This document shows positions 36,021-45,010 of a stretch of 64,000 nucleotides of DNA, piece by piece. The notes under the pieces were generated by a model. That model was given only the letters and a program-made list of their open reading frames with translations. It made no database searches and was not told the origin of the DNA. This DNA is from SAR324 cluster bacterium (GTDB lineage Bacteria; SAR324; XYD2-FULL-50-16): positions 1-64,000 of the forward strand of contig JANQGX010000095.1 of the NCBI GenBank assembly GCA_028282885.1. Reading direction: 5' to 3'. The number at the start of each line of letters is the position of its first letter. The stretch's first letter is position 1. The position numbers and the translations under genes are program-made.

Positions 36021-38036
36021 ATGAACGACTTACAATTGGTGCCCTGTCCGCAGCAAATCAAACTTACCGGCGGGATGCTCGATCTCCCGGAAAGAAGGTT
36101 TATCGTAATCGATCATACAGATGCCTCAGCCCTGACATTTACAGCACAACTCTTAAAGAACGGACTGGTTCGATATGGTGAGCTGGATTGGGGAATATCA
36201 GCATCGCCAGCCGTCCCCGCTGATCGTACAGGTGTCACTCTCAATATAGAAGAGCGGCTTCAAACAAATCCCCAGGCTTACAAATTGAGCGTAACAGCGG
36301 AAGGAATCATCATTACCTCCTCTTCGTCATTCGGGATTTTTTACGGAGTTCTGACCTTGCTTCAGCTTCTGGAGCAGCACGGACGAAACCTGCCCCTGCT
36401 GCTGATTGAAGATTATCCTGATTTTACTCACAGGGGAGTTTTGCTTGATATCAGCCGGGATAAGGTACCGAGTATGGAAACCCTGACCTATCTCATCGAT
36501 CTGTTTGCCTCCTGGAAGATCAATCAGCTGCAGTTATATACCGAACACACCTTTGCCTATCAGAGTCATGAAACCGTCTGGAAAGATGCCTCCCCGCTGA
36601 CAGGCGAGGAGATTCTTCAACTGGATGCCTATTGCCGGGAGCGTTTTATCGAGCTGGTCCCCAACCAGAATTGTTTCGGACATATGAATCGCTGGCTCAA
36701 ACATGAGAAATACCTATCACTTGCGGAAGCACCCAAAGGATTCAAACATCTGGGACAGATTCCCATGGGTGCGGAGTGTCTTGATCCATCCGATCCCGGA
36801 AGCCTGAAGCTGATAGAAGGACTTCTGGATGAGTTGCTGCCACATTTCAGCAGTTCGCAAATCAATGTCAATTTGGATGAAGCGTTTGAACTGGGTGAAG
36901 GTAAAAGCAGGGAGAAAGTCGCAGAATTGGGCAAGGGCAGGGTATTTTTGGATTACCTGTTGAAGATCCACCAGGCGGTTGTCCGGCAAGGAAAAACCAT
37001 GATGTTCTGGGGCGATATGCTGACCGCATACCCTGATCTCATCGCTCAATTGCCCAAGGATATCATCGCCTTGGAATGGGGATATGAAGCGGATCATCCA
37101 TTTTCCAGTCGGTGTCGGGTATTGACGGAAAACGGAGTTCCCTTTTATGTCTGCCCGGGTACTTCCTCCTGGTGCAGTATATCCGGCAGAATCGATAACG
37201 CCCTGGAAAACATCAGAAATGCTGCGGAGGCCGGATTGGAGAACGGAGCCATTGGTTTACTTAACACCGACTGGGGAGATCATGGTCATTGGCAGACCCT
37301 GCCGATCAGCATGCCGGGTTTCATTTACGGGGCAGCGGTATCCTGGAGTTTATCCGCGAATAAAAATCTCGATTTGGCCTCTGCCATCAGCAGACTTGCA
37401 TTTGGAGACGATAAAAGCAAAATCGGAAAACTGATAATGGAGCTGGGTCGTGTTCATCAAAAGACAGGGGCTGAAGCTATAAACGGCACCGTTTTGTTCA
37501 ATCTTCTGCAGACCTCACTCAAGGAAAGTCTGGAAATCCTGGGATCGGATGACACCGGTTTGAAAATCTCTGATATCCGGGCGTTCATGTATGCTGACCA
37601 GGAACAGCCGGGAGACAATTCACCAGGTGAAGCAGAGATTCCCCGAGAGGTTATATTGCATGCTTACAAGGGCGATTTGCATAAACTGACCCGGTCTGAT
37701 TTGGATGAACTGTTAATCGAATTGGAAAGGATAGAAGCAGCGGTGGAACAGATCGATATCTCCAACGGATCCGATAACTTGGTGAAACAAGAGCTATACT
37801 GCACCATAGCATTTCTGAAACATGCCTGTTTGCGCTGGGAGTGGGTGTTAAACCACAGGCAGGGTGAGGTTGATAATCAGCAAACGGAAGAGTTGATTAA
37901 AGATATAGATAAGCTGATAGCATCCCATTCGCAGGTATGGAGCCGTCGAAACCGAATTGGCGGACTCAGGGAGAGTGTGGGTCGACTCGAAAAACTCAGG
38001 GATGAGTATCTTAATCCGCCGATATCCAAAGGTTAG
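36021..38036 (+). CDS. GH20 beta-N-acetylhexosaminidase-like glycoside hydrolase
   Basis: I chose the ATG at 36021 because AGGAAAGG lies 8 nt upstream. GTG codons at 36012 and 36015 are less likely. The protein has 671 residues and no signal peptide, so it is cytoplasmic. An N-terminal GH20b-like domain (about 1-130) precedes the TIM barrel (DFTHRGVLLDISRDKVPSM at its start). Asp286-Glu287 (NVNLDEAFELG) sits where the GH20 catalytic Asp-Glu pair lies. A helical C-terminal part follows. It probably removes N-acetylhexosamine from imported oligosaccharides. The next gene starts 2 bp after its stop. Confidence 0.85.
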   Translation: MNDLQLVPCPQQIKLTGGMLDLPERRFIVIDHTDASALTFTAQLLKNGLVRYGELDWGISASPAVPADRTGVTLNIEERLQTNPQAYKLSVTAEGIIITSSSSFGIFYGVLTLLQLLEQHGRNLPLLLIEDYPDFTHRGVLLDISRDKVPSMETLTYLIDLFASWKINQLQLYTEHTFAYQSHETVWKDASPLTGEEILQLDAYCRERFIELVPNQNCFGHMNRWLKHEKYLSLAEAPKGFKHLGQIPMGAECLDPSDPGSLKLIEGLLDELLPHFSSSQINVNLDEAFELGEGKSREKVAELGKGRVFLDYLLKIHQAVVRQGKTMMFWGDMLTAYPDLIAQLPKDIIALEWGYEADHPFSSRCRVLTENGVPFYVCPGTSSWCSISGRIDNALENIRNAAEAGLENGAIGLLNTDWGDHGHWQTLPISMPGFIYGAAVSWSLSANKNLDLASAISRLAFGDDKSKIGKLIMELGRVHQKTGAEAINGTVLFNLLQTSLKESLEILGSDDTGLKISDIRAFMYADQEQPGDNSPGEAEIPREVILHAYKGDLHKLTRSDLDELLIELERIEAAVEQIDISNGSDNLVKQELYCTIAFLKHACLRWEWVLNHRQGEVDNQQTEELIKDIDKLIASHSQVWSRRNRIGGLRESVGRLEKLRDEYLNPPISKG

Positions 38037-38038
38037 CT

Positions 38039-39406
38039 ATGTCAGAACCTAAAAGAGCTATTGTTATCGGGGCAGGCGACAGGGGAACAACCTACGCATC
38101 ATATGCCCTTAAACACCCGGAACAACTCAGAATTGTTGCCCTGGCTGAACCGAATGAGTGCCGCAGGGAACGATTTGCCTTGGATCACGGTCTTGAGCCT
38201 GAAGATGTCTTTAACTCCTGGGAAGAAATGAGAGATGTTCAATTGTCGGCAGAGGGTGCGATAATCGCTACACAGGATGCGATGCATGTCGATCCGGCAG
38301 TTATGTGCCTGCAGAAAGGTTATGACGTCTTGTTGGAAAAGCCGATGGCCCTGACCGAACCCGACTGTTTGAAATTGATCGATGTCTCCCGGGAATACGG
38401 GAAATCGCTCAATGTTTGTCATGTACTGCGGTATACGGATTTTTTTGCAAAAGTAAAAGCAATCGTTTCCGAAGGGATCATCGGCGATATCATATCCGTC
38501 TATCATTCGGAAAATGTCAGCTATCACCACATGGCGCACTCATTTGTCCGGGGGAACTGGGGAAACAGCCGGACTTCCTCTCCGATGATTCTTGCCAAAT
38601 GCTGTCATGACCTGGATCTTATTGCATGGATAGTAGGGGATACGCCCCTGAGGATCAGCTCATTCGGTGCGCTTCACCATTTTAAACCCGAACTTGCACC
38701 GGAAGGTTCAACCGAGCGTTGCACCGAAGGCTGCTCCGAAGCGGGTAAATGCCAGTACGATGCAGTCGACACTTACCTGCATGGAAAACACATGAAACTA
38801 GGTATAGCCAAGGCTGATGTCTGGCTCTTTTCCCGTCTGGCCAAATTGATGTTGCGGTATCCGCGAATCATGGGGGCTATTCCCGGATTATCCCAATACA
38901 GAGTCTGGAAACACTGGCCCACCAGTGCCATTACAGAGGACTTCAGCAGGGACGGCATAATGGATGCCCTGAGAAAGGGACCTTATGGACGCTGTGTTTA
39001 TCATTGCGAAAACGATCAGGTCGATCATCAGGAAACCCTGATCGAATTTTCAAAGGGGGCTACGGCAATATTGAATATGCATGGTCATTCTGAATCGGAA
39101 GGTCGAACCTTGAGGATCAATGGCAGCCTGGGGACTCTCCACGGGAAATTCGGAGGGGGTGGCGATCTGGAAGTCCATCTTCATGGCAACGGACATAAAA
39201 TCCGATATCCCATTAAAACAGATCTCTTTGGTCACAGTGAAGGAGATTACAAGATTATGGAGAACTTTGTCCGGGTTTTAACAGGTGAAAAAGGCAAAAC
39301 AACAGCCAGTGAGGCTCTGATGAGTCACCAGCTCGCTTTTGCAGCACATGAAGCACGGGTATCGGGTAATGTCGTTCGGTTTGATCAGAGTCATCAGGAG
39401 GTTTGA
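38039..39406 (+). CDS. Gfo/Idh/MocA-family oxidoreductase
   Basis: The protein is 455 residues. It has an N-terminal Rossmann fold with IGAGDRG (10-16), the family motif LLEKPMA with Glu100-Lys101-Pro102, and a KCCHDLDL active-site segment with the usual histidine. A cysteine group CTEGCSEAGKC lies in the C-terminal domain, as in a known subgroup of the family, and may bind a metal or be structural. It starts 2 bp after the GH20 gene and is probably cotranscribed. It would oxidise or reduce a sugar or amino sugar released by the hydrolase. Confidence 0.9.
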   Translation: MSEPKRAIVIGAGDRGTTYASYALKHPEQLRIVALAEPNECRRERFALDHGLEPEDVFNSWEEMRDVQLSAEGAIIATQDAMHVDPAVMCLQKGYDVLLEKPMALTEPDCLKLIDVSREYGKSLNVCHVLRYTDFFAKVKAIVSEGIIGDIISVYHSENVSYHHMAHSFVRGNWGNSRTSSPMILAKCCHDLDLIAWIVGDTPLRISSFGALHHFKPELAPEGSTERCTEGCSEAGKCQYDAVDTYLHGKHMKLGIAKADVWLFSRLAKLMLRYPRIMGAIPGLSQYRVWKHWPTSAITEDFSRDGIMDALRKGPYGRCVYHCENDQVDHQETLIEFSKGATAILNMHGHSESEGRTLRINGSLGTLHGKFGGGGDLEVHLHGNGHKIRYPIKTDLFGHSEGDYKIMENFVRVLTGEKGKTTASEALMSHQLAFAAHEARVSGNVVRFDQSHQEV

Positions 39407-39435
39407 ACCGGTATAATTGAGAACAGGAATTGATC

Positions 39436-39882
39436 ATGAGCCAATCGTTTCAAAAAGGAAAAGAGACTTTTGAGTCCGGATTTTACTGCGCTGAAAGCGT
39501 TTTAAAAGTGATTGCCGAGGAGGAGGGAATCGATTCTCCGTTGGTGCCTGCTATTGCAACGGGTTTCTGCAGTGGCACCGCCCGGACCGGATTTTTATGT
39601 GGTGCGGTTGCCGGAGGGATTTTATCTATGGGTCTGGTATTCGGAAGAAGCAGCCCTGACCAGTCGGAAAATCAAACCTATAGAGCGGTCCGTCAATTAC
39701 TTTCCGAGTTTGGCAATGAATTCGGATCAACGAACTGCTATGATCTTATCCAATGCGATCTTGCAACAGAAGAAGGTCAGAAGAAATTCAGGCGGGAGAA
39801 TCTCCGCTTGAAGTGTGGGGAAATGACCGGTAAAGCAACAGCAATCACCAGAAGGATAATCGAACAGGTTAGAAACACCTGA
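39436..39882 (+). CDS. C_GCAxxG_C_C-family redox protein
   Basis: The protein is 148 residues, starting at the ATG that follows AGGAA (39425-39429). It carries the family cysteines: Cys18 (GFYCAESVL), Cys45 (GFCSGTAR), Cys55 (FLCGAVAGG) and later single cysteines (TNCYDLIQC, LKCGEM). The family is common in anaerobes and is thought to be redox-active with an unknown partner. It lies 29 bp after the Gfo/Idh gene and may be part of the same transcript. Confidence 0.87.
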   Translation: MSQSFQKGKETFESGFYCAESVLKVIAEEEGIDSPLVPAIATGFCSGTARTGFLCGAVAGGILSMGLVFGRSSPDQSENQTYRAVRQLLSEFGNEFGSTNCYDLIQCDLATEEGQKKFRRENLRLKCGEMTGKATAITRRIIEQVRNT

Positions 39883-40024
39883 AACCATCTAAACAATATT
39901 TGCTACTTGAACGGTTTAACGCCTTTTACAAAGCATAAACCGAATTATGCTTTTTCCGTTGGTTGAATACGGATCCTGGATGATATCCAACTTAAAATTG
40001 ATTCATTTATAAGGAGTAGACGTT

Positions 40025-40378
40025 TTGAAAGATCGATTAACAAAACTGGCCAAATATCTCCTCACCTGTGTCGGAATTTCCGCCCTGTTGATGGGTGTTG
40101 GAGCTATAATCTGGTATGTCCGCAGGGATTCTCCCACCACCTTTCAGGATACCCTGTTCTGGGTCGGGGCTGTGCCCATTGCGCTTTTCACAATCGGTTT
40201 TTTTGGTAATTTCTTCGGCAGGGGGGATGTCTCTTTTCAGTTGAGCAGATCGACCATCAGCCAATCTTCCAATCAGAGGGCAGTTCAGGATGAAAGTGAT
40301 TCCAAAGCCAAGCTGAAATCCGATTTAAAGTGGATCATTGGCGGCGTATCGGTCTGGCTGGTGAGCTACTTCATGTAA
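40025..40378 (+). CDS. Small membrane protein, function unknown
   Basis: The protein is 117 residues and starts with TTG 8 nt after AAGGAG (40011-40016). It has three hydrophobic segments (about 10-30, 42-64 and 100-117). The stretch between the last two is polar and serine/glutamine-rich. I do not recognise the family. The tail faces the convergent cytochrome c gene with a 35-bp gap. Confidence 0.7.
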   Translation: MKDRLTKLAKYLLTCVGISALLMGVGAIIWYVRRDSPTTFQDTLFWVGAVPIALFTIGFFGNFFGRGDVSFQLSRSTISQSSNQRAVQDESDSKAKLKSDLKWIIGGVSVWLVSYFM

Positions 40379-40413
40379 ATGCTGATTGAAAAATATCGCT
40401 TGGACTGATTCAT

Positions 40414-40881
40414 CTACTCCCGTTTTTCGCTACGATTGAGACCTAAAAACTTCAGATAGGCAATAATCTGGCGAATCTCCTCCTCGGTAAAATCTTTTTT
40501 GAATTCCGGCATATCCGTTGATCCGTGCCGGATACGTCTAAGCATGGCCTCAGACGAGTAATGGGGAAAGTCGACAATCGATTCTAACCCGGTGGTGGTA
40601 ATATGAAGGCCGGGCTTTGTCAAATCGGTTGGTTTGGGATCAAACCGCTCTGAATAGATGCCATCTCCCCTGGCATTCTCTCCATGACAGTCTTGACAGT
40701 TTTCTACATAGGTAATTCGACCCTTATTCACCATATCGGGATCGAGCTGTTCCCTTTTTTCCGGTTCGCTTTCCTTAACATGAATGGTTCCGTAACAACC
40801 ACTCAACAGCAATAGTATCAGAACAAAGCTGCCAAGTTGCAACGGCTTCAAAGAGCTGTTCGAGAAAGTGTAGCTGCCCAT
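40414..40881 (-). CDS. Lipoprotein monoheme cytochrome c
   Basis: The protein is 155 residues with a strong ribosome binding site (AAGGAG). A lipobox (LLLSGC, Cys29) directs membrane anchoring. The heme site is Cys62-x-x-Cys65-His66 (NCQDCHGENARGDG), and Met124 (STDMPEF) is the likely distal ligand. It is a class I cytochrome c with a C-terminal helix (EEEIRQIIAYLKFL). The redox partner is not evident. The upstream Omp85-type gene on the same strand is separated by about 110 bp. Confidence 0.9.
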   Translation of the reverse strand: MGSYTFSNSSLKPLQLGSFVLILLLLSGCYGTIHVKESEPEKREQLDPDMVNKGRITYVENCQDCHGENARGDGIYSERFDPKPTDLTKPGLHITTTGLESIVDFPHYSSEAMLRRIRHGSTDMPEFKKDFTEEEIRQIIAYLKFLGLNRSEKRE

Positions 40882-40994
40882 GTTTGATCTCCTTGCTAAT
40901 TGCTTAAGGGGATATGTTGTCCGGATAGATACCGGATCGTTTTGAGATTTTCAATGCTTGCTTTCAGGTTTAATAGAGATTCGACCGATTTCAA

Positions 40995-42245
40995 TTATAA
41001 TGCCCCCCAGGGATAATCTATAAACAGGGTGGTGGCAACTCCTTCATCGCCATAGCCCAGGTCGAAACGGTAGATGAATCCTGATCCGGTGACCAACCTG
41101 GCCCCGATACCACTGGAGTCTTTCCTGGATTCCCATAAATCTTCACGCTGGTCGGCAACCGTTCCTGTTTCATGGAAAAATGCGATCTGGATTCCGGTTC
41201 GCAGATCTTTCATGATCCAGATATCAAAGGGGGTTTTCTCGTCGGTCAGGTTCCAACGAAGTTCCGCCCCGATAAATTCAGAATGGGCACCGTTGAACCG
41301 ATCGCCGACATAAGAACGCAGTCGGGATCGTCCCCCAAGGGAGGTCGCATTCCCGTACCTGTTTTCCGCAATTTGATCCAAAATCACGCTTTGAACCCCC
41401 GGCTCGCATTGATCGAATGATGTTTCATAGCAACCAAAGTCATTTTTTAACATTTCGGGATCTGTTTCTCCCTCACGAACCACATGTGCATCAGAACGGA
41501 AGTAATTGAAAGCAAGAGTACTGTAGCTGAGAACAGGCAAATAGCCTGTCAGACTGTAATTGAGGACAAAATAATCGACGGCAGATTCGGACGAGGATTC
41601 AGATCCTGATTTTTCCACCTGCAGTCTTATGCCCTTTTTGGGATCCGAGCGATCATCGGTATAATCGATGAAAGTGCCGTAGGTAGTCGTCAGGGCCTCA
41701 ATTGTTTCATCGTTGTCGATTTCGCTGGTGAGGTTACCTTCGTTATCACGAATGGCGCTGATTTCGAAGCCAATGTTATAGGCAATGGTGTAAAACTCCA
41801 ACATGCGATCATAGAAGGTCAGGATCAGTCTGCCTCCCTGCAGGGTGGAATCGGAAAGTTCCACGATATTGTAGTCATCCCGATCACTCTCCATGCCCCT
41901 TTTTTGATAGCTGTTCTGTTGGCCTTTGCTGAATTCGACAGTGGTTAAATCCAATAACAGTCTTTTCGGAATAAGATTAATATCTGTAACGCCGACAATG
42001 CCTCCCTCCACATCCCCCCGGATGGTGACCAGATAGAGATCAACCTGTGTCTCCAGAATATTGTTGAGGCCTCCCAACAGACCGATTCCGGTGCCAACCC
42101 CGGGCAGGATAAAGGGCAGGGGGGTAACGATGTATCCGAACTCACTAAGGTACTGCGAACGACGACGTTCAATCCCCTCAAAGGCCAGAACGCCGGTTTG
42201 AATTGAAACAAAAGAGACAAAAAGCAAAATCAGGTATCGTTGCAT
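40995..42245 (-). CDS. Omp85/BamA-type surface antigen, outer membrane beta-barrel
   Basis: The protein is 416 residues with a signal peptide (about 1-21, LLFVSFVSIQTGVLA). It has alternating beta-strand sequence throughout and ends in an aromatic-containing strand (TTLFIDYPWGAL). The motif LGGRSRLRSYVGDRF matches the conserved VRGY-like loop of the D15/Omp85 barrel. There are no POTRA repeats, so it is a barrel-only relative of BamA/TamA, often found in secretion or as a lipase-associated barrel. Its passenger, if any, is unknown. It probably shares a strand with the cytochrome c gene but has its own upstream region. Confidence 0.8.
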   Translation of the reverse strand: MQRYLILLFVSFVSIQTGVLAFEGIERRRSQYLSEFGYIVTPLPFILPGVGTGIGLLGGLNNILETQVDLYLVTIRGDVEGGIVGVTDINLIPKRLLLDLTTVEFSKGQQNSYQKRGMESDRDDYNIVELSDSTLQGGRLILTFYDRMLEFYTIAYNIGFEISAIRDNEGNLTSEIDNDETIEALTTTYGTFIDYTDDRSDPKKGIRLQVEKSGSESSSESAVDYFVLNYSLTGYLPVLSYSTLAFNYFRSDAHVVREGETDPEMLKNDFGCYETSFDQCEPGVQSVILDQIAENRYGNATSLGGRSRLRSYVGDRFNGAHSEFIGAELRWNLTDEKTPFDIWIMKDLRTGIQIAFFHETGTVADQREDLWESRKDSSGIGARLVTGSGFIYRFDLGYGDEGVATTLFIDYPWGAL

Positions 42246-42606
42246 ACTATCACGAATGGGTTGTATTATTGAAAGTCATTAGTTATGAACCTATTGGTGG
42301 TTAAACAGGTTAACGTTGCAAGCTCTATACCTTGGATAAAATAGGTTTAAATGGCTGCTATGGTAAACATTAGAAGACGATTAAGGGAGTCGCCGGGAGC
42401 AAGACGGGGCAAATCTGTTTCAGGTTTTTGCAGACTATTTTGAGACAATAGTGTCTTGATATCGGTTTCAGAATTACCGGCCAAAGATTAAGATCGGGTA
42501 TTCCTCACCGGATGTTGATGGATGAAATGATGTTTTGGACTGGTTGTTGCAAAATCATTCCTAATCACCCTTGAATGTTTAGTCACTTTAACTTGAGGAG
42601 GAAAAG
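42246..42606. other. Divergent intergenic region, Omp85-type and DUF1295 genes
   Basis: About 360 bp with the promoters of two divergent genes and the ribosome binding site GAGGAGG before 42607. No palindromic operator was recognised. Confidence 0.4.
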
Positions 42607-43395
42607 ATGTTGCCGACCTGGATTTTCACAATCAACCTGGGAGCGATAGTGGGATTTCTGATCCTGCTTTGGGTTTTAAGTCTCTATCTCAAAGATTCAA
42701 GCATTGTGGATATCACTTGGGGACTGGGATTTATTCTCATTTCCTGGATTACCTTTATACTGGGCGAAGGGGGTCGGGACCGGGCACTGCTCCTTGCCAT
42801 CCTGGTTACGCTTTGGGGGGCACGACTGGCGCTACATATTGGTATCAGAAATTATGGAAAGGGAGAAGATCCCCGCTATAAAGCCTTTCGAAGCAGTTGG
42901 GGAAAAAGGTATTGGTGGGGGAGCCTGTTCCAGGTGTTTCTGCTTCAGGCTTTCCTTTGTTGGCTGATTTCGCTATCAGTACAGGCCGGAATGCTCTCAA
43001 AGGAACCGGCTCAGCTCTCCTGGTTGGCCTGGGTCGGCACGGCAGTCTGGATATTTGGATACTTTTTTGAGGTCGTCGGGGACTGGCAACTCACCCGATT
43101 CAAATCCAATCCGGAAAACAGGGGAAAGGTAATGAACCAGGGCCTCTGGTATTATACCCGGCACCCCAACTACTTCGGTGAAGCTGTTATGTGGTGGGGG
43201 ATTTTCCTGATCGTTATGGAGGACTGGCGTAATGGTTGGACTATTATCAGCCCGCTTCTGATCACCTACCTCTTATTAAAGGTTTCCGGGGTCAAGCTTC
43301 TTGAGAAAACGGTGGTCAAAAGACGACCCAAATATGCCGAATACCAAAGGCGGACCAATGCCTTTGTCCCGTGGTTTCCTAAAAAAGATACCTGA
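42607..43395 (+). CDS. DUF1295 / steroid 5-alpha reductase-like membrane protein
   Basis: The protein is 262 residues with about seven membrane helices. It has the DUF1295 signature: SIVDITWGLGF near the N-terminus, GLWYYTRHPNYFGEAVMWWG and a C-terminal RRPKYAEYQRRTNAFVPWFP. Relatives bind NADPH and reduce double bonds in lipids or isoprenoids, but the substrate of DUF1295 proteins is not settled. The ribosome binding site is strong (GAGGAGG). Confidence 0.9.
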   Translation: MLPTWIFTINLGAIVGFLILLWVLSLYLKDSSIVDITWGLGFILISWITFILGEGGRDRALLLAILVTLWGARLALHIGIRNYGKGEDPRYKAFRSSWGKRYWWGSLFQVFLLQAFLCWLISLSVQAGMLSKEPAQLSWLAWVGTAVWIFGYFFEVVGDWQLTRFKSNPENRGKVMNQGLWYYTRHPNYFGEAVMWWGIFLIVMEDWRNGWTIISPLLITYLLLKVSGVKLLEKTVVKRRPKYAEYQRRTNAFVPWFPKKDT

Positions 43396-43843
43396 TTTGA
43401 AATCTGTTGCTGAAAACAGAAATCAACTGTTCAGGCGATCAGAAGTCGCCTGATTTGTTCATGTATCGTATATATTCGTAGTTTTCCCCTGCGTGGCAAC
43501 CTGTCTGATCCCTCCGCTTGGCAATTTCTATCGCTAATCCCATCAAAAATTGACTGATCATGATGATCAGGTTACCAGCAGATCATCATTATATTTACAG
43601 AATCCGGAGTACATAATTCCCAAATCTGTGAGATTGAGTTTAGTCGATGAACTTTTGGATTGATGTGAATTTAATCCGGAGTGATTGATTTTTGCGTGGG
43701 ACTCTGAAATTGTATCAGTACCAACTCGTTTTTCTTATTGTTCAACCTGTGAAACTCTAATCTCGAGTTTGTACCGGCAACGTCAGTTTTTGTCGCGATT
43801 AAAGAATTGGTCGGTATAACAAAATCCAAGGGAGAGATACCAA
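43396..43843. other. Intergenic region with inverted repeats
   Basis: About 450 bp without a gene. It holds the hairpin at 43431-43453 and an overlapping set of inverted repeats at 43554-43588: CTGATCA (43554) with TGATCAG (43564), and TGATGATC (43561) with GATCATCA (43581). Confidence 0.45.
43431..43453 (+). terminator. Possible terminator after the DUF1295 gene
   Basis: A perfect 8-bp stem TCAGGCGA / TCGCCTGA with a 7-nt loop lies 36 bp after the stop codon. The following TTTGTTC is only partly U-rich. Confidence 0.45.
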
Positions 43844-44923
43844 ATGAATGTTCGCCTATTTTTATTGATCCCGATTGCCATGCTTTTCGGCAATCTTGCA
43901 TACGCGGGTCCCATTCTGGAAGACTGCAGCGCCTTTTTGGCTTCATACAACGAAGAGGTATCCAAACTGGACAATAAAATCACAATCATCCTTATTGCCT
44001 CACTGTTCATTTTTGTCGGCTCAGCGATAAGCACCCTGTTTAACCTGATTTCGCCGTCCGGGAAAAAGAAGCTTGAAGAAGGCAGAAGAAAACTCTTTAT
44101 TGCTTTCAAAGTGGGTGTGGCCATCATTTCCGCCTGCATTTTCATCTCCTCCGGTTTACAAACCCTGTTTGCGCCACTGACCGGGGCGGATTACAAATCT
44201 GTTCGACTGGACCTGAAAAACCTTGTCGACAGCACACGTGATAATTGCAAGTTGTACGACCAGGAAGACGATAACATCTCTATCGAATACCTGCAGTTTA
44301 AGACACAGATGAGGGGGACCTTTACCAGTCTGCTTAAGGAAATTCTTGTGAAGGAAAGCAACATTACCGGCAGTTTTTTATTCGACGTGGATGTCAGTAT
44401 TCATCCCGTTGCCTATGCCGATGAAAGCGGGAAGCTGCCCGAATGGATTACAAAGAAGCCGGTTGAATGCGATAGTGAGTCGTTTATTTGCGCGGTGAGT
44501 TCTGCAACCGGCTCTGATCGCAAAGAAGCACTGCAAATTTCAAAATTCATCGGTGCGGCATCGCTGCAGGACCGTTTTTCGAACGGTCCGGTCGCACAGT
44601 TTGAAAATTGCAATGGGAAGACCTGCAGGGAAATCAGCGGTTCGGGAACCTATTCCCAATTCAAGGAGAAGATCTTTGTGGGAATAAAGTCACTGGGGAT
44701 TGTTAAACACGACCATACCGAACTCACCAAAAAAACGGATGTCAAAACCAGGAGCGCTTCCAGTCTGATAAAAGTATATACCCTGGTTGTGATGGATAAA
44801 AATGAGCTGAAAGGAATGTTCGAAGATCTTTTGAATTACAGCTTCAACAACGCTCCGGATGAGGTTAAGAAAGTTATTGAGCGCCAGAAGCTGCTATTTG
44901 ATAAATCCCTGGAAACGATGTAA
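43844..44923 (+). CDS. Exported/membrane protein with LPP20-like C-terminal domain
   Basis: The protein is 359 residues. A signal peptide (about 1-22, ending LAYAG) is followed by two further hydrophobic segments (about 46-68 and 85-108), so the N-terminal part is in the inner membrane. The region from about 205 on (CAVSSATGSDRKEALQIS...TRSASSLIKVYTLVVMDKNEL) resembles the LPP20/LpoB-like fold seen in envelope lipoproteins. No lipobox is present. The role is unknown. A strong terminator follows the stop. Confidence 0.6.
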   Translation: MNVRLFLLIPIAMLFGNLAYAGPILEDCSAFLASYNEEVSKLDNKITIILIASLFIFVGSAISTLFNLISPSGKKKLEEGRRKLFIAFKVGVAIISACIFISSGLQTLFAPLTGADYKSVRLDLKNLVDSTRDNCKLYDQEDDNISIEYLQFKTQMRGTFTSLLKEILVKESNITGSFLFDVDVSIHPVAYADESGKLPEWITKKPVECDSESFICAVSSATGSDRKEALQISKFIGAASLQDRFSNGPVAQFENCNGKTCREISGSGTYSQFKEKIFVGIKSLGIVKHDHTELTKKTDVKTRSASSLIKVYTLVVMDKNELKGMFEDLLNYSFNNAPDEVKKVIERQKLLFDKSLETM

Positions 44924-44932
44924 GAAAGAGCC

Positions 44933-44969
44933 AATCCCTGGAGTCGTTCCGGAATTCCAGGGATTTTTT
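44933..44969 (+). terminator. Rho-independent terminator
   Basis: The arms AATCCCTGGA (44933-44942) and TCCAGGGATT (44956-44965) form a perfect 10-bp stem, followed directly by a run of T residues (44964-44969). It ends the LPP20-like gene and also faces the convergent MFS gene. Confidence 0.9.
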
Positions 44970-45010
44970 CTGTTTATGGGGCGAACTGAGGGTAGACAGA
45001 CGCTATAGAT

